A stretch of 60,890 nucleotides of DNA, taken from positions 1 to 60,890 of the forward strand of contig JAUXTH010000069.1 of the NCBI GenBank assembly GCA_030679035.1, given 5' to 3'. Shown piece after piece: positions 60,751 to 60,890 of this stretch. Origin of the DNA: Methylobacter sp. GTDB taxonomy: Bacteria; Pseudomonadota; Gammaproteobacteria; Methylococcales; Methylomonadaceae. Within the stretch, counting starts at the first letter, position 1. Every line of letters begins with the position of its first letter. Position numbers and translations under genes: made by a program. The notes beneath the pieces are model-generated. The model searched no databases, was not told the origin of the DNA, and saw only the letters and a list, made by a program, of their open reading frames with translations.

Positions 60751-60784
60751 AAAAAAAAACCCAAGCGTTTCGGCTTGGGTTTTT
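60751..60784 (-). terminator. Rho-independent terminator of the rRNA operon
   Basis: Stem CCCAAGC (60760-60766) with GCTTGGG (60773-60779), loop of six bases, followed on the minus strand by nine T. A T5 on the plus side lets it also end the DUF3800 transcript. Confidence 0.9.
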
Positions 60785-60792
60785 AATTTAAG

Positions 60793-60890
60793 AGCTTGGC
60801 AATTCCCTACTTTCGCATGGCAAACTGCCACACTATCATCGGCGCTAAACGGTTTCACTTCCGAGTTCGGGATGGGATCGGGTGGTTCAC
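60793..60890 (-). rRNA. rrf: 5S ribosomal RNA, 3' part
   Basis: Read on the minus strand, the sequence contains the conserved CCATCCCGAACTCGGAAGTG block, GCGCCGATGATAGTGTGG and ATGCGAAAGTAGGGAATTGC near the 3' end. About 98 bases are inside the window; the 5' end lies beyond the right edge. A terminator follows the 3' end. Confidence 0.95.

Overview
The window comes from a free-living diazotrophic gammaproteobacterium. It carries a Tol-Pal operon, ruvCAB, a queC/queE pair and a 5S rRNA end of proteobacterial type. Its two blocks of nitrogen-fixation accessory genes follow the Azotobacter vinelandii order almost gene for gene. The gene set, plus the many short dispersed palindromic repeats, fits a type I methanotroph (Methylococcales), but that is inference; no methane-oxidation gene is present. 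nifHDK, nifENX and the Mo transport genes are not in the window and must lie elsewhere.

Layout. 0.4-1.1 kb: a BrnT-like toxin/antitoxin pair. 1.2-2.6 kb: exonuclease III with a uracil-DNA glycosylase. 2.7-7.3 kb: an ECF42-type sigma factor with its regulon, made of three DGPF/YCII-like proteins, three glyoxalase-fold (VOC) proteins and one SRPBCC protein; two matches to the ECF42 promoter motif are visible. 7.35-19.1 kb (minus strand): first nif block, reading iscA-nifU-nifS-nifV-[48 aa]-cysE-[TPR]-[37 aa membrane peptide]-nifW-nifZ-nifM-clpX-[Grx-BolA]-nifF-rseC-[unknown]-[DUF6156-like]. A sigma-54 promoter and a NifA site lie before iscA, and a small NifZ-like gene diverges from the same intergenic region. 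19.9-23.4 kb: accessory genes (SagB-like oxidoreductase, trypsin-like protease, DUF433/DUF5615 pair). 23.5-29.3 kb (minus): rnfABCDGEH with its own sigma-54 promoter and two NifA sites. 29.9-33.3 kb: nifL-nifA and an 86-codon unknown. 33.4-34.8 kb: HigBA-like pair and a DnaJ-Sel1 protein. 35.2-40.3 kb: nifB-fdxN-nifO-flavodiiron protein-[2Fe-2S] ferredoxin-FeSII-nifQ, again with sigma-54/NifA signals. 40.5-60.9 kb: mainly housekeeping genes (chemoreceptor, GNAT, tRNA-Lys, queC/queE, cpoB-pal-tolB-tolA-tolR-tolQ-ybgC, ruvBAC, yebC, serB-serA, L,D-transpeptidase, amino-acid permease), a DUF3800 gene and the 3' part of a 5S rRNA.

How it works together. NifL/NifA, made from a likely sigma-54 promoter, would switch on rnf, the nifB operon and the iscA-nifUSV operon. 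NifU/NifS/IscA/Grx-BolA supply Fe-S clusters; NifB, NifQ, NifV and CysE supply cofactor parts; NifW/Z/M and ClpX mature and turn over nitrogenase proteins; Rnf, flavodoxin and ferredoxins deliver low-potential electrons; FeSII and the flavodiiron protein are candidates for oxygen protection.

The least described material is the set of small or unknown genes inside the nif operons (37-aa membrane peptide, 48-aa peptide, 99-aa protein, DUF6156-like protein, Grx-BolA fusion, a ClpX without the RKH loop) and the oxygen-protection genes packed behind nifB. Intergenic palindromic repeats are frequent; one sits in frame inside the SagB-like gene and another provides the end of the chemoreceptor gene.
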